From contig JBKGXV010000146.1 in NCBI GenBank assembly GCA_046546375.1, positions 1 to 5,840 on the forward strand: a stretch of 5,840 nt of DNA, in the 5' to 3' direction. Shown one piece after another: positions 1 to 5,756 of this stretch. Within the stretch, counting starts at the first letter, position 1. Each line of letters starts with the position of its first letter. Under the pieces are notes generated by a model. That model was given only the letters and a program-made list of their open reading frames with translations, was not told where the DNA came from and did not search any database. Origin of the DNA: JAEZKC01 sp046546375. Lineage in GTDB: Bacteria; Fibrobacterota; Chitinivibrionia; Chitinivibrionales; Chitinispirillaceae. The translations under genes were made by a program, and so were the position numbers.

Positions 1-2
1 AG

Positions 3-101
3 TACTATGAGAGCGGAAAACCCGGTGTGGCTGTGATAAAGAAACCCAAGGTGGAAGAAAACCCCGGTATAGAGCAGTTGAGTTTGTTCGAGTTGTTCTG
101 A
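3..101 (+). CDS. 3' end of a rightward gene; protein tail with QLSLF clamp-binding motif
   Basis: An open frame enters from the left edge and stops at TGA 99-101, giving a 32-residue C-terminus: a basic, proline-containing linker (PGVAVIKKPKVEENPG) and then IEQLSLFELF at the very end. QLSLF matches exactly the consensus QL(S/D)LF pentapeptide by which bacterial proteins dock on the DnaN sliding clamp; it occurs at or near the ends of repair polymerases, mismatch-repair proteins and some transposases. A flexible linker followed by a terminal motif is the usual arrangement. The enzymatic part lies outside the window, so whether this is a polymerase, repair protein or transposase cannot be told; I infer only a role near replicating DNA. 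The frame is short, so the coding call rests on the composition of the tail, the motif and the terminator-like hairpin 40 bases downstream. Confidence 0.5.
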   Translation, partial: YYESGKPGVAVIKKPKVEENPGIEQLSLFELF

Positions 102-132
102 CCTGCCGCCCAAATCGATATCAGTGCCGTCC

Positions 133-166
133 ACAAAACAAAGACGGGAAACCCCGCCTTCTTGTT
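133..166. terminator. Bidirectional hairpin terminator, better on the minus strand
   Basis: Arms AAGACGGG (141-148) and CCCGCCTT (153-160) enclose an AAAC loop. Read rightward, one A:C mismatch interrupts the stem and the tail is CTTGTT. Read leftward, the same position becomes a G:U pair, so all 8 pairs form, followed by TTTGTTTTG. The hairpin therefore suits the leftward transcript that ends at 187 better, while possibly also serving the rightward gene ending at 101. It contains no gene; the bases between 102 and 186 hold nothing else recognisable. Confidence 0.6.
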
Positions 167-186
167 AACTCCCTGCGATACGGATC

Positions 187-1018
187 CTATTCTGCCGAAA
201 CAGCCACATCGTAATAGCCGCTGTTATACAAGCTTTGGACAGTGATGAAATAGGAACCGTTCTCAGAACGGGTCCACGTTAGTTTTGAAGTAATATTTCT
301 ACCACTGTGATGATCCACGCTTATCAGTTCGAGGCCAGTTGGAGCCTGCCCGAGAAGTCTGACATAGGTGTTGAGATGCTGACTTTCGATGGTGTATGTT
401 GTACCCGCTTCTTTGTAGAAACTGTACCAGTGAATAGCCTCTTTTTCATAATTTCTGTATTTTGAATTGCCCGGCTGTAGGAATATATAGCTTACACCGG
501 GCTCGTGGGTAAGTACAACACTCAAAACAGCAAAATTTGATTCATCCTGCCCGGCGGGATTGCTTACAATGCATCTATTGTTGAAGAATTATCACTCAAT
601 GCAGCAGATTCTATTGTATAGGTGCTCTCAGTCGCTCCCGGGATATCGTCACTGCCTTCTTGCCACTGGTGGCTCAGGGATGACCCGGTAATTGTAAAAT
701 GACCTCTTTGCCCATCATGACAATGATGCTGCTGGGACTTTTTGTTATCCGGGGAGGACCTTCGATCTGTATCACTGTCAGGGTCGCTGTGCCGCTCTCG
801 GTAACAGCACCATCCCTATTGCTTACTGAACATTTAATAACGGCTCCATTATTCCCGCCATAGACAGAGGCCATCTGATAGCTGTTTTGGGTGGCACCCG
901 GGAAATCTTCACCATCTCTGTATCATCGGTAGGTCAGGTCGCTGCCTGTAGCCTCGATGGTGAATACAACAAAGGATCCCTCTTCTGCTTCCGAAGACTG
1001 AGGCTGAACACTTACTAC
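187..1018 (-). pseudogene. Decayed Ig-like repeat protein with C-terminal PPC-like domain
   Basis: Three reading frames must be joined to recover one protein. Repeat 1 (about 1018-760) reads GSDLTYR-stop-YRDGEDFPGATQNSY and later KCSVSNRDG. Repeat 2 (about 760-525) reads SLSHQWQEGSDDIPGATESTY and later RCIVSNPAG. The two copies align over their core Trp, the GAT...Y segment and the Cys strand, the signature of Ig-like domains in bacterial secreted multidomain proteins. The last part (525-187) has AGTTYTIES, LTWTRSENGSYFITVQ and a C-terminal YYDVAVSAE stop, the pattern of a bacterial pre-peptidase C-terminal (PPC) beta domain. Lesions: TGA at 923-925 exactly where the repeat-1 core Trp belongs (one G-to-A change from TGG); loss of one base around 690-697; loss of another around 572-585. 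No ATG, GTG or TTG opens the first frame, and no signal peptide remains, so the 5' part is missing. The ancestor was probably secreted or surface-exposed. Although it lies on the same strand as the TPR gene just upstream and no terminator separates them, it could not give a functional product. Confidence 0.8.
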
Positions 1019-4000
1019 GCTTCGTAATTATCAGGCATGAATGGCTTTTGCCTTTTTCTCATACGGCCGAGAATTTCTCCCTCAATATCCAGTTCCTCCA
1101 TGAGGACACACAGCGACTGCGCTTCCCGGATATAGTTTTCAGAAATGCCTTCCACCTTGCTTTTCGTCGCGCCTTTCAGCAGCGCCAGCTGAAGGTGTTC
1201 ATATACTTCCGTTTCATACGTATGGCACAGAACCTCCTGCAGCTGTTCAATCGCCTTTGTGTTGTTGCCTGTGTGAAAGTTGATTATTCCAGAGCATGCT
1301 TTTCTTAATATATTGAACTCCAGGTCATTTTTTGAATCATCTTCCCAACTTTTGGTTGGAAAATCTACTTTGACCATGTGGTTGCTGGAATCGGTCTGGT
1401 CACGTGAATGCCCGCACGCAGAAGCAACAGTCGCGTTCCAGAGATAACTCTTGTAGAACAGTTTGTAGCTTGTCAGTCCTGAATCCAGATAATGTGTTCC
1501 GTAGTCTTTGCGATTATCCGAACTGGAATTTTCAAAATTCTTTAAAATATGGGCCAGTTTGGCTTTCGCCAATGGCAGAGTTCTCGCTCTTAAATAGGAT
1601 ATAGCCAAATAGAAAGTAGCTCCCAACTCTTCCTTTGCAACATGGGAAAGTTCGAACTCTTCCACTGCGTTGGAGAAATCTCCTTTATTCAGAAGCGCTC
1701 TGCCGTACCAGTAATGGGAAGCATCCTGATATCGGGATGGCCTTCTTAGACAAGTAGATGAGAACAGTCCCGAGCTGTATTCAAGTCCCTCAAGGGCATC
1801 GCTGAGGTACTTCGATTTACTCTTTTTGGTTTTTGACGACTCTGCCATAAGAACGGAGCAGGCGCATTTTCTGATATACAGCCTTTCAGTTCTGTAGGAA
1901 AACTTTTCTTCTTTCCAAGCTTTTATCGGAACCCAGGACGAATCGAAATATGAGATTGCTTCAAGGTATTTTTCTCGAGCGTGATAGTAATTTCCTTTCT
2001 GGTAATTCGATTCGGCTATTGCCTCAAAGTAGAAAGGATTCAGAGGATCCTCTTGTGCCTTTGTATCAGGTGTATCCTGATTATTCAGAATGCCTGATAG
2101 GAATTTCATGGATTCGAGCTTCTGCTCTTTAATTTCCGATATGTAGGAGGAATACTGGTTCAGTTCCGAAATTGCCTGATCAAAAGCGCTGTAAGCCTCT
2201 CCGAATTCACCTTTGTTGAAATAGATTCTTCCCTTAATGGCATAAGTCTGGCCACTGATCCATTTTTCCATTTCGGGATTCATAGCAGTGACGGAGGGGT
2301 TGATGTCAGCCACGTCAGTCGTCGATTCCAGAATGCGGGTAATTTCATCACTGAACCTTAAGACATCCCCGACCCATCTTAGTTCCCCTGATTTCTCTTT
2401 CCCATCTATTTCAGATATTCCCATTTCCTTGAGCTCTTCGAAGAGAACGTTGAGTTCGAAAATTCCGATGGCGCTGGGACAATGTCTAAGTATATCATTA
2501 ATCTGTTGTCTACCCGCATCGTTACTTTTTACCATGGTTAAAAGTTTTCCTGCCAAAACATTCATATTATCTGGATTGAACTCCAAGGCTTTATCAAATG
2601 CCTCAATCGCGCCGCTGGGATCTTCCAGTAGGTAGAGGACTCTTCCTTTCAAGAAGTAATTATAGTAGTTCTCTTTATCCAGTTTTATTGCCGTATTAAT
2701 AGTATCCAACGCTTGTGTTCTGTATTTTTTGCCTTGTTTTGCAAGCGAGAGGGCAATGATGTTTAGTGAATCGATCATAAGACGTTTATCATCCCGCCTT
2801 AAAGCATATGTGAATGCTTTTTTCGAATTTCTAACGGCATTAGGATGATCCTTTTTCAGAAAACACAAATAGGAGCTGATATTGTAGGCATTGGGATTTT
2901 CTTTGTCTGAGATAAGTATCAGCTCTTTAATCATTTCAATTTCTCTGCATTTGCATTTGAGTTTGCTGGGGACTGTAAAATCACCTTCTTTTGCAAGAAA
3001 TTTGTAGGAATACCTCACTGCATCCGGGATAAGAAGTTCTGTCAACGCAATACATGAGTCGGTTTTTTGGGGAGTCTGGCTGATGATTTTTTGGAAAAGG
3101 GTCTTCGCGCACTCATTCATTTCGAACATAGCGAGTACAAGTCCCAGATTGTGTTTGGCATTGGTCAGTTTATCATAGTACTGCAGTGACTCCCGCAGGT
3201 GATGTTCCGCGTCCAACAGAAGAAGATTTCTCTTGTCAGGCCTGTCCAGTGCATCCTTGTATGCCCTGAGCCCTTCGTAGTAAGCCCTGAGTGCACTTGT
3301 GGGCATCTGCTCTTCTGTTGACAGTACCGAAAATATCTTTATCGCCAGAATTTCTATCTGGTCCGGAAGGGGTTCGGATTCGGTTCGGGGGATCTGTTCA
3401 TGCAGCCCGTAGTGTGAGTTTATCCTGAAAACCCTCTTTCTCCTCTTGCCGCTTAAATAACAGACAATTACTCTTTTCCCCTCCTCACTCGATACCGCTC
3501 CGCTGATTTCGAATTTATGCCTGTACAGGTATTTTGTTACAATGTTCAAAGGCAGAGTTATAAGTGTTCCTGAAAAAGACAGCGTCATCTGGCTGATAGT
3601 TTCCCCCTGTGTGGGACTGTCGACCAGAATTTTGGGCCCTTCAATACCGAATTCCGTTTTTGATACAGGCCCCATTTTTTTTATGGAATCACTGAGCCTC
3701 TGGAGCCTGTTGAGCTCAGCAGCAAGAAGAGGGGCTATACTGTTTGCCAGTGCATAATTGCCTTTGTCACTATGATGGAAAGTGCTTATGTAGATTCCGT
3801 TATGTTTTTTAACCAGCTTTAAAAACACAAACAGGCTCAAGCAGAAGATCCCGAGTACAAGGAAAATCGAGTGAACGACAAATAGATTTGATTCAAACGA
3901 GAATTCGAGTACCGTTTCTATCAAGTAGCCAGAAAACCACAGAGTTAGAAAAATGATTCCCGGTATCAACAGAAAATATGCAAGTTTGAGTCGTTTCAAT

Positions 4001-4047
4001 GCTCTTTTGCTGTTTTCATATTTAAGTTGAAACCAATACCTGAACAT
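1015..4047 (-). CDS. Membrane-anchored TPR protein with TolB-like N-terminal domain
   Basis: 1010 residues, intact. The start ATG at 4047 has GGAG (4055-4058) seven bases upstream; the gene ends in tandem stops TAG TAA (1017-1012). Residues 1-21 are basic, 22-46 and 55-79 are hydrophobic helices joined by a short acidic loop, and KLVKKH follows, so by the positive-inside rule the protein is a membrane hairpin with the bulk in the cytoplasm. Residues 83-245 form an alpha/beta region: strand GIYISTF, helix around 98-120, a paired-strand segment ISGAVSSEEGKRVIVCYL (181-198), and helix DQIEILAIKIFSVL (229-242). This order resembles TolB-like domains that precede TPRs in signalling proteins, but the match is by pattern only. 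From about 253 to the end come helical repeats; clear TPRs are at 460-494 (canonical, ending NPDN), 598-630, 671-703, 778-805 and 810-838, with weaker ones at 281-325 and 910-945. No catalytic motif is visible; I infer a scaffold or sensor that recruits partners to the inner membrane. It is the only large undamaged gene here; its third positions are visibly more AT-rich than those of the gene at 4795. Confidence 0.9.
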   Translation of the reverse strand: MFRYWFQLKYENSKRALKRLKLAYFLLIPGIIFLTLWFSGYLIETVLEFSFESNLFVVHSIFLVLGIFCLSLFVFLKLVKKHNGIYISTFHHSDKGNYALANSIAPLLAAELNRLQRLSDSIKKMGPVSKTEFGIEGPKILVDSPTQGETISQMTLSFSGTLITLPLNIVTKYLYRHKFEISGAVSSEEGKRVIVCYLSGKRRKRVFRINSHYGLHEQIPRTESEPLPDQIEILAIKIFSVLSTEEQMPTSALRAYYEGLRAYKDALDRPDKRNLLLLDAEHHLRESLQYYDKLTNAKHNLGLVLAMFEMNECAKTLFQKIISQTPQKTDSCIALTELLIPDAVRYSYKFLAKEGDFTVPSKLKCKCREIEMIKELILISDKENPNAYNISSYLCFLKKDHPNAVRNSKKAFTYALRRDDKRLMIDSLNIIALSLAKQGKKYRTQALDTINTAIKLDKENYYNYFLKGRVLYLLEDPSGAIEAFDKALEFNPDNMNVLAGKLLTMVKSNDAGRQQINDILRHCPSAIGIFELNVLFEELKEMGISEIDGKEKSGELRWVGDVLRFSDEITRILESTTDVADINPSVTAMNPEMEKWISGQTYAIKGRIYFNKGEFGEAYSAFDQAISELNQYSSYISEIKEQKLESMKFLSGILNNQDTPDTKAQEDPLNPFYFEAIAESNYQKGNYYHAREKYLEAISYFDSSWVPIKAWKEEKFSYRTERLYIRKCACSVLMAESSKTKKSKSKYLSDALEGLEYSSGLFSSTCLRRPSRYQDASHYWYGRALLNKGDFSNAVEEFELSHVAKEELGATFYLAISYLRARTLPLAKAKLAHILKNFENSSSDNRKDYGTHYLDSGLTSYKLFYKSYLWNATVASACGHSRDQTDSSNHMVKVDFPTKSWEDDSKNDLEFNILRKACSGIINFHTGNNTKAIEQLQEVLCHTYETEVYEHLQLALLKGATKSKVEGISENYIREAQSLCVLMEELDIEGEILGRMRKRQKPFMPDNYEA

Positions 4048-4081
4048 TGATTATCTCCAGAAAAATTCGGTAGAATCCCGG

Positions 4082-4110
4082 ATTAATAAGATACCGGTCT
4101 GGTATTGCAA
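4082..4110 (-). promoter_or_regulatory. Candidate sigma-70-type promoter of the TPR gene with palindromic spacer
   Basis: Reading leftward, TTGCAA (4110-4105) and ATTAAT (4087-4082) lie 17 bases apart, each matching 4 of 6 consensus positions, about 35 bases before the start ATG. The spacer and the last base of the -35 box contain an inverted repeat ATACC-N5-GGTAT (4091-4105), a possible repressor operator. The placement is right for the TPR gene, but the hexamers are only moderate matches. Confidence 0.4.
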
Positions 4111-4310
4111 TTAAACGCGCATAGAATATGCCATGAAATCGGCAGTATTGTGGTGGTGGAGGAGCACACAGAACAGGTACTCATCCGGGAGGTGCCCGCC
4201 CCCCCCCCGGATGATTCCCAGGGAAGTTAATTCATTACCCGCTGATCGGCGTACGAGGTCAAAGAGGCGGGGATAATCGCTTGGACAGAGCAAAATCTGA
4301 TATTGGTAAA
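4111..4310. other. Divergent intergenic region with a run of ten C
   Basis: Between the TPR promoter and the leader of the small gene no convincing gene is seen. Short open frames exist on both strands (for example a leftward 60-residue frame 4293-4111 without a good ribosome binding site), but none has recognisable domains. A homopolymer of ten C occupies 4199-4208 on the plus strand. On the minus strand it would encode a glycine run in the middle of that 60-residue frame, so the stretch could be a decayed gene or simple-sequence drift. No good rightward -35/-10 pair was found for the gene at 4348. Confidence 0.4.
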
Positions 4311-4347
4311 ATTCTGAAGCATCCTATCACTATTCTATGATTAGGAC
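4311..4347 (+). repeat. Degenerate 10-11 bp periodic leader (ATTCT / ATCCT units)
   Basis: ATTCT (4311), ATCCT (4321), ATTCT (4332) and ATTAGGAC (4340) follow one another at spacings of 10, 11 and 8 bases, directly up to the start codon of the small gene. From memory, similar series of ATTCTG/AATCCTG units occur in intergenic leaders of several bacterial phyla; here the copy is degenerate. Its role is unknown. Confidence 0.3.
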
Positions 4348-4572
4348 ATGTTTGATTACAGCAGAATCGCCGCCTCCGTTGCCGCACGGGAAGAGCTCAC
4401 AAAGGCTTTTGACCAAGCCGACATTACCCTCAAGGAAAAAATCGATAAACTGATGAAAATGCAGAAAAAACACAACCCCGACTTCTTCAGCCGCTACGAC
4501 CAGGCCAGAGTGATAAAGGATCTGGGGATACGGTATGAAGCTACTGAGGATAAAGAGATGCAGACTGCATAA
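4348..4572 (+). CDS. Small helical protein of unknown function
   Basis: 74 residues, ATG to TAA, not recognised. The product is hydrophilic and almost wholly predicted-helical by eye: an N-terminal helix MFDYSRIAASVAAREELTKAF, a charged heptad-like segment TLKEKIDKLMKMQKKH (about 27-42) that could form a coiled coil, then NPDFFSRYDQARVIKDLGIRYE and an acidic tail. No signal peptide, membrane segment, Cys or metal site is present, so a cytoplasmic protein is likely. The start is forced: TAG at 4342-4344 closes the frame just upstream and the next ATG would leave only about half the protein. The nearest purine-rich element, AGGA (4343-4346), sits one base before the ATG, too close for normal Shine-Dalgarno pairing, so initiation may be weak or rely on another feature. 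The strong terminator 39 bases downstream supports a real monocistronic unit. It diverges from the TPR gene, which need not imply a shared job. Confidence 0.7.
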   Translation: MFDYSRIAASVAAREELTKAFDQADITLKEKIDKLMKMQKKHNPDFFSRYDQARVIKDLGIRYEATEDKEMQTA

Positions 4573-4610
4573 ATTCCAGTTCTTGTCATAATGGGGAAAA
4601 GCGAACAAAA

Positions 4611-4645
4611 GCCGCAGCAGAAAAAGTTCTGAAGCGGCCTTTTTT
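4611..4645 (+). terminator. Strong Rho-independent terminator after the small gene
   Basis: Two stacked stems: GCCGC (4611-4615) pairs with GCGGC (4634-4638), and inside it CAGAA (4618-4622) pairs with TTCTG (4627-4631) around an AAAG loop, with a symmetrical 2-by-2 internal loop. One C, then six T (4640-4645), follow. This is a textbook intrinsic terminator for rightward transcription and isolates the small gene from the promoter that begins at 4683. Confidence 0.85.
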
Positions 4646-4682
4646 GTGATCATCTCCCCCTTTCCCTCCGCCATCAGATTTC

Positions 4683-4698
4683 TGGAACAATACTTGCA
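4683..4698 (+). promoter_or_regulatory. Sigma-54 (-24/-12) promoter
   Basis: TGGAACA-N4-TTGCA. The invariant GG (4684-4685) and GC (4696-4697) are separated by exactly 10 bases, and the surrounding bases match the RpoN consensus TGGCAC-N5-TTGCA at all but one position. Transcription would start near 4709, giving a leader of about 85 bases before the ATG at 4795. It lies just downstream of an intrinsic terminator, in the right orientation for the gene that follows. This implies activation by an enhancer-binding ATPase; I saw no clear paired upstream activator site in the short space to the terminator. Confidence 0.65.
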
Positions 4699-4783
4699 TC
4701 AAAGAATCCCCGTTTGCTCCTTTCTCCGTTTTTCCGCACTTTTCTTTCCCAAAACAGGAATCAAAACATCACCTCAACTCCCC

Positions 4784-4789
4784 GGGAGG
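4784..4789 (+). promoter_or_regulatory. Ribosome binding site that selects the second of two adjacent ATGs
   Basis: GGGAGG is followed by TC-ATG-ATG. It is only 2 bases from the first ATG (4792) but 5 from the second (4795), so initiation at 4795 (protein starting MALTDF) fits normal spacing better. Starts further upstream, such as the TTG at 4714, lack a comparable site. Confidence 0.65.
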
Positions 4790-4794
4790 TCATG

Positions 4795-5666
4795 ATGGCC
4801 CTGACGGATTTCGCCCATGTCTACGCCGCCCTTCACGACGCCGGTATCAACCGGGTGATCAGGCTTTTAATGAAACAGCGGCCTTCTCTTTTCAATTACG
4901 GAACTGAAAACATCCGCCGAAACCCCGACCTGCTCTGCGAGCCCCTCAACGTGCACCCCCGCGTTACGCGGTTCATTACAGTTCTCGATCCCGTTCCGGT
5001 CATGGGATCGGAATCCCTGGGACTTGACTTCTGTGTCCAGCTTACGCATGTCTCGTTCCTCCGGGGGCGCCCAAATCCTGGTGTGCGGTATGGATTCCCG
5101 GAACAACTCTCTTCGGTGCGAATCCGGATATCAACCTCCCCCTGGACATAAGCGGGATTCTGAATGCGTCGGTGGCTCTCACTGCTGCTCCGGTGATCTA
5201 CTACGGTGAGGGGGCGCCCAACCGGTGGATGCTGTTCATCGACCCGGACCCCGCCTTGACGGATCTGCAGATAGAGGGAATCGCCGATATTCCGGGCACT
5301 GTTCTTGAAAACGCGATCGATGCCGCAATCGAGTCACTTGATCTCCCGGGGTGGGCGGAGGATGTTATCGAAACAATCCTGGGACCGTTGGTGGATGTGA
5401 TCAAGGGCATTCTGGGAGTGACCGGTGATGTCTCCCTGTGGATCATCAACTTTATCGCAAATACGCTGGGGTTGTGGGATCTTCTCAAAGCGGCACTTCT
5501 TGAGTATCTGGGAGACAGCGTGCCTCTGTTTGAGCTTCCCGATCCTTTGCCGGTCATGCCCGCTGAGCCGCCCGAAATAGAAACCAAAGTGCCGATATCT
5601 TATCTGGGGGTGGTTGTAAACGATACGGAACTGATCATTCAAGGAGATATAGGAGGCAGTGTATGA
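4795..5666 (+). pseudogene. Frameshifted gene of about 290 codons, possible lipid-binding fold; decayed or recoded
   Basis: The first frame runs from 4795 to TAA at 5149-5151 and starts MALTDFAHVYAALHDAGI, then QRPSLFNYGT, a DLLC segment, FITVLDPVPVMG and LGLDFCVQLTHVSF (to about 5057). The coding signal then moves to the -1 frame, open from 5028, which reads NPDINLPLDISGILNASVAL, IYYGEGAPNRWMLFIDP, amphipathic helices (ESLDLPGWAEDVIETILGP; LWIINFIANTLGLWDLLKAA; LLEYLGD), a proline-rich link and final strands PISYLGVVVNDTELIIQGDI before TGA 5664-5666. Restoring one base gives exactly 290 codons. The mix of beta strands and apolar amphipathic helices suggests a lipid-binding (TULIP-like) or membrane-associating protein, a guess from pattern. 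QRPSLFNYGT recalls, from memory, a group of uncharacterised bacterial proteins; I cannot name it. No signal peptide is seen. The sigma-54 promoter and good RBS are intact, so expression of the first frame is likely. The break may be a deletion, a sequencing error or programmed frameshifting. A separate GTG start at 5172 is possible but has no clear RBS. Confidence 0.65.
5063..5221 (+). repeat. Pair of identical 12-mers GGGGGCGCCCAA, 147 bp apart and in phase
   Basis: The 12-mer is at 5063-5074 and 5210-5221. The offset is 49 codons, and in the downstream reading frame both encode a GAP-(K/N)-x-W turn (PGAPKSW and EGAPNRW). This indicates that the downstream frame is already the natural one at 5064 and that the break lies before it, or that the copies arose by local duplication. 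Confidence 0.5.
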
Positions 5667-5692
5667 AAAATCTGCTCAACAGGTATGTTTGA
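5663..5692 (+). pseudogene. Translationally coupled start of a further gene, stopped after 9 codons
   Basis: ATG 5663 overlaps the stop of the preceding frame (ATGA) and has AGGAGG at 5651-5656 with an ideal 6-base spacer, the arrangement of a coupled downstream gene. The frame reads MKNLLNRYV and stops at TGA 5690-5692; continuing past it gives 22 more codons without a stop to TGA at 5762-5764, then another stop at 5780-5782. No domain is recognisable. The strong initiation signal with no lasting frame suggests a truncated gene whose body has been lost or a tiny coupled peptide; I favour truncation. Confidence 0.4.
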
Positions 5693-5718
5693 GGCAGTGA
5701 TGTGAAAGGTATATACAG

Positions 5719-5745
5719 AAAAAGGACCGCCCTTTCAGGCAGTCC
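5719..5745 (-). terminator. Leftward Rho-independent terminator
   Basis: On the minus strand GGACTGCC (5745-5738) pairs with GGCGGTCC (5731-5724), with one G:U pair, around a 6-base loop, followed by TTTTTC (5723-5718). Rightward the same hairpin has a C:A mismatch and no T run. It therefore most likely ends a leftward gene entering from beyond the right edge; the short open leftward frame that stops at 5763-5761 could be its last codons, but 25 codons are too few to identify. Confidence 0.6.
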
Positions 5746-5756
5746 CTTCTACGGGG

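Noticed and set aside
923..925. TGA read as tryptophan (alternative genetic code)
   Set aside because: The position is a core Trp, but the same gene has two frameshifts, the intact TPR gene uses TGG freely, and TGA ends other frames here.
1048..3757. Rightward open frames of 60-115 codons inside the TPR gene
   Set aside because: They are antisense to an intact 1010-residue gene with clear membrane helices and TPR motifs, and their products are low in recognisable pattern.
4111..4293. Leftward 60-codon frame upstream of the TPR gene
   Set aside because: It begins at a non-ATG codon without a ribosome binding site, contains a glycine run from the C10 tract and shows no family resemblance; kept only as intergenic description.
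4330..4674. Leftward 114-codon frame
   Set aside because: Antisense to the small gene at 4348 and running through its terminator hairpin; it is a shadow frame.
4714..4794. Upstream TTG start for the gene at 4795
   Set aside because: No Shine-Dalgarno precedes it, it would lie almost at the predicted transcription start, and the GGGAGG site points to 4795.
4867..5106. Leftward 79-codon frame opposite the sigma-54-driven gene
   Set aside because: Product is charged and patternless, while the opposite strand carries coherent protein segments.
5024..5209. Third rightward frame across the frameshift region
   Set aside because: Its Ser/Arg/Gly-rich product does not continue either coherent segment, and the flanking protein pattern is explained by the other two frames.
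5201..5642. Two leftward frames of 128 and 102 codons
   Set aside because: Antisense to the coherent C-terminal half of the 290-codon gene; rich in Ser/Arg/His as expected for complement frames.
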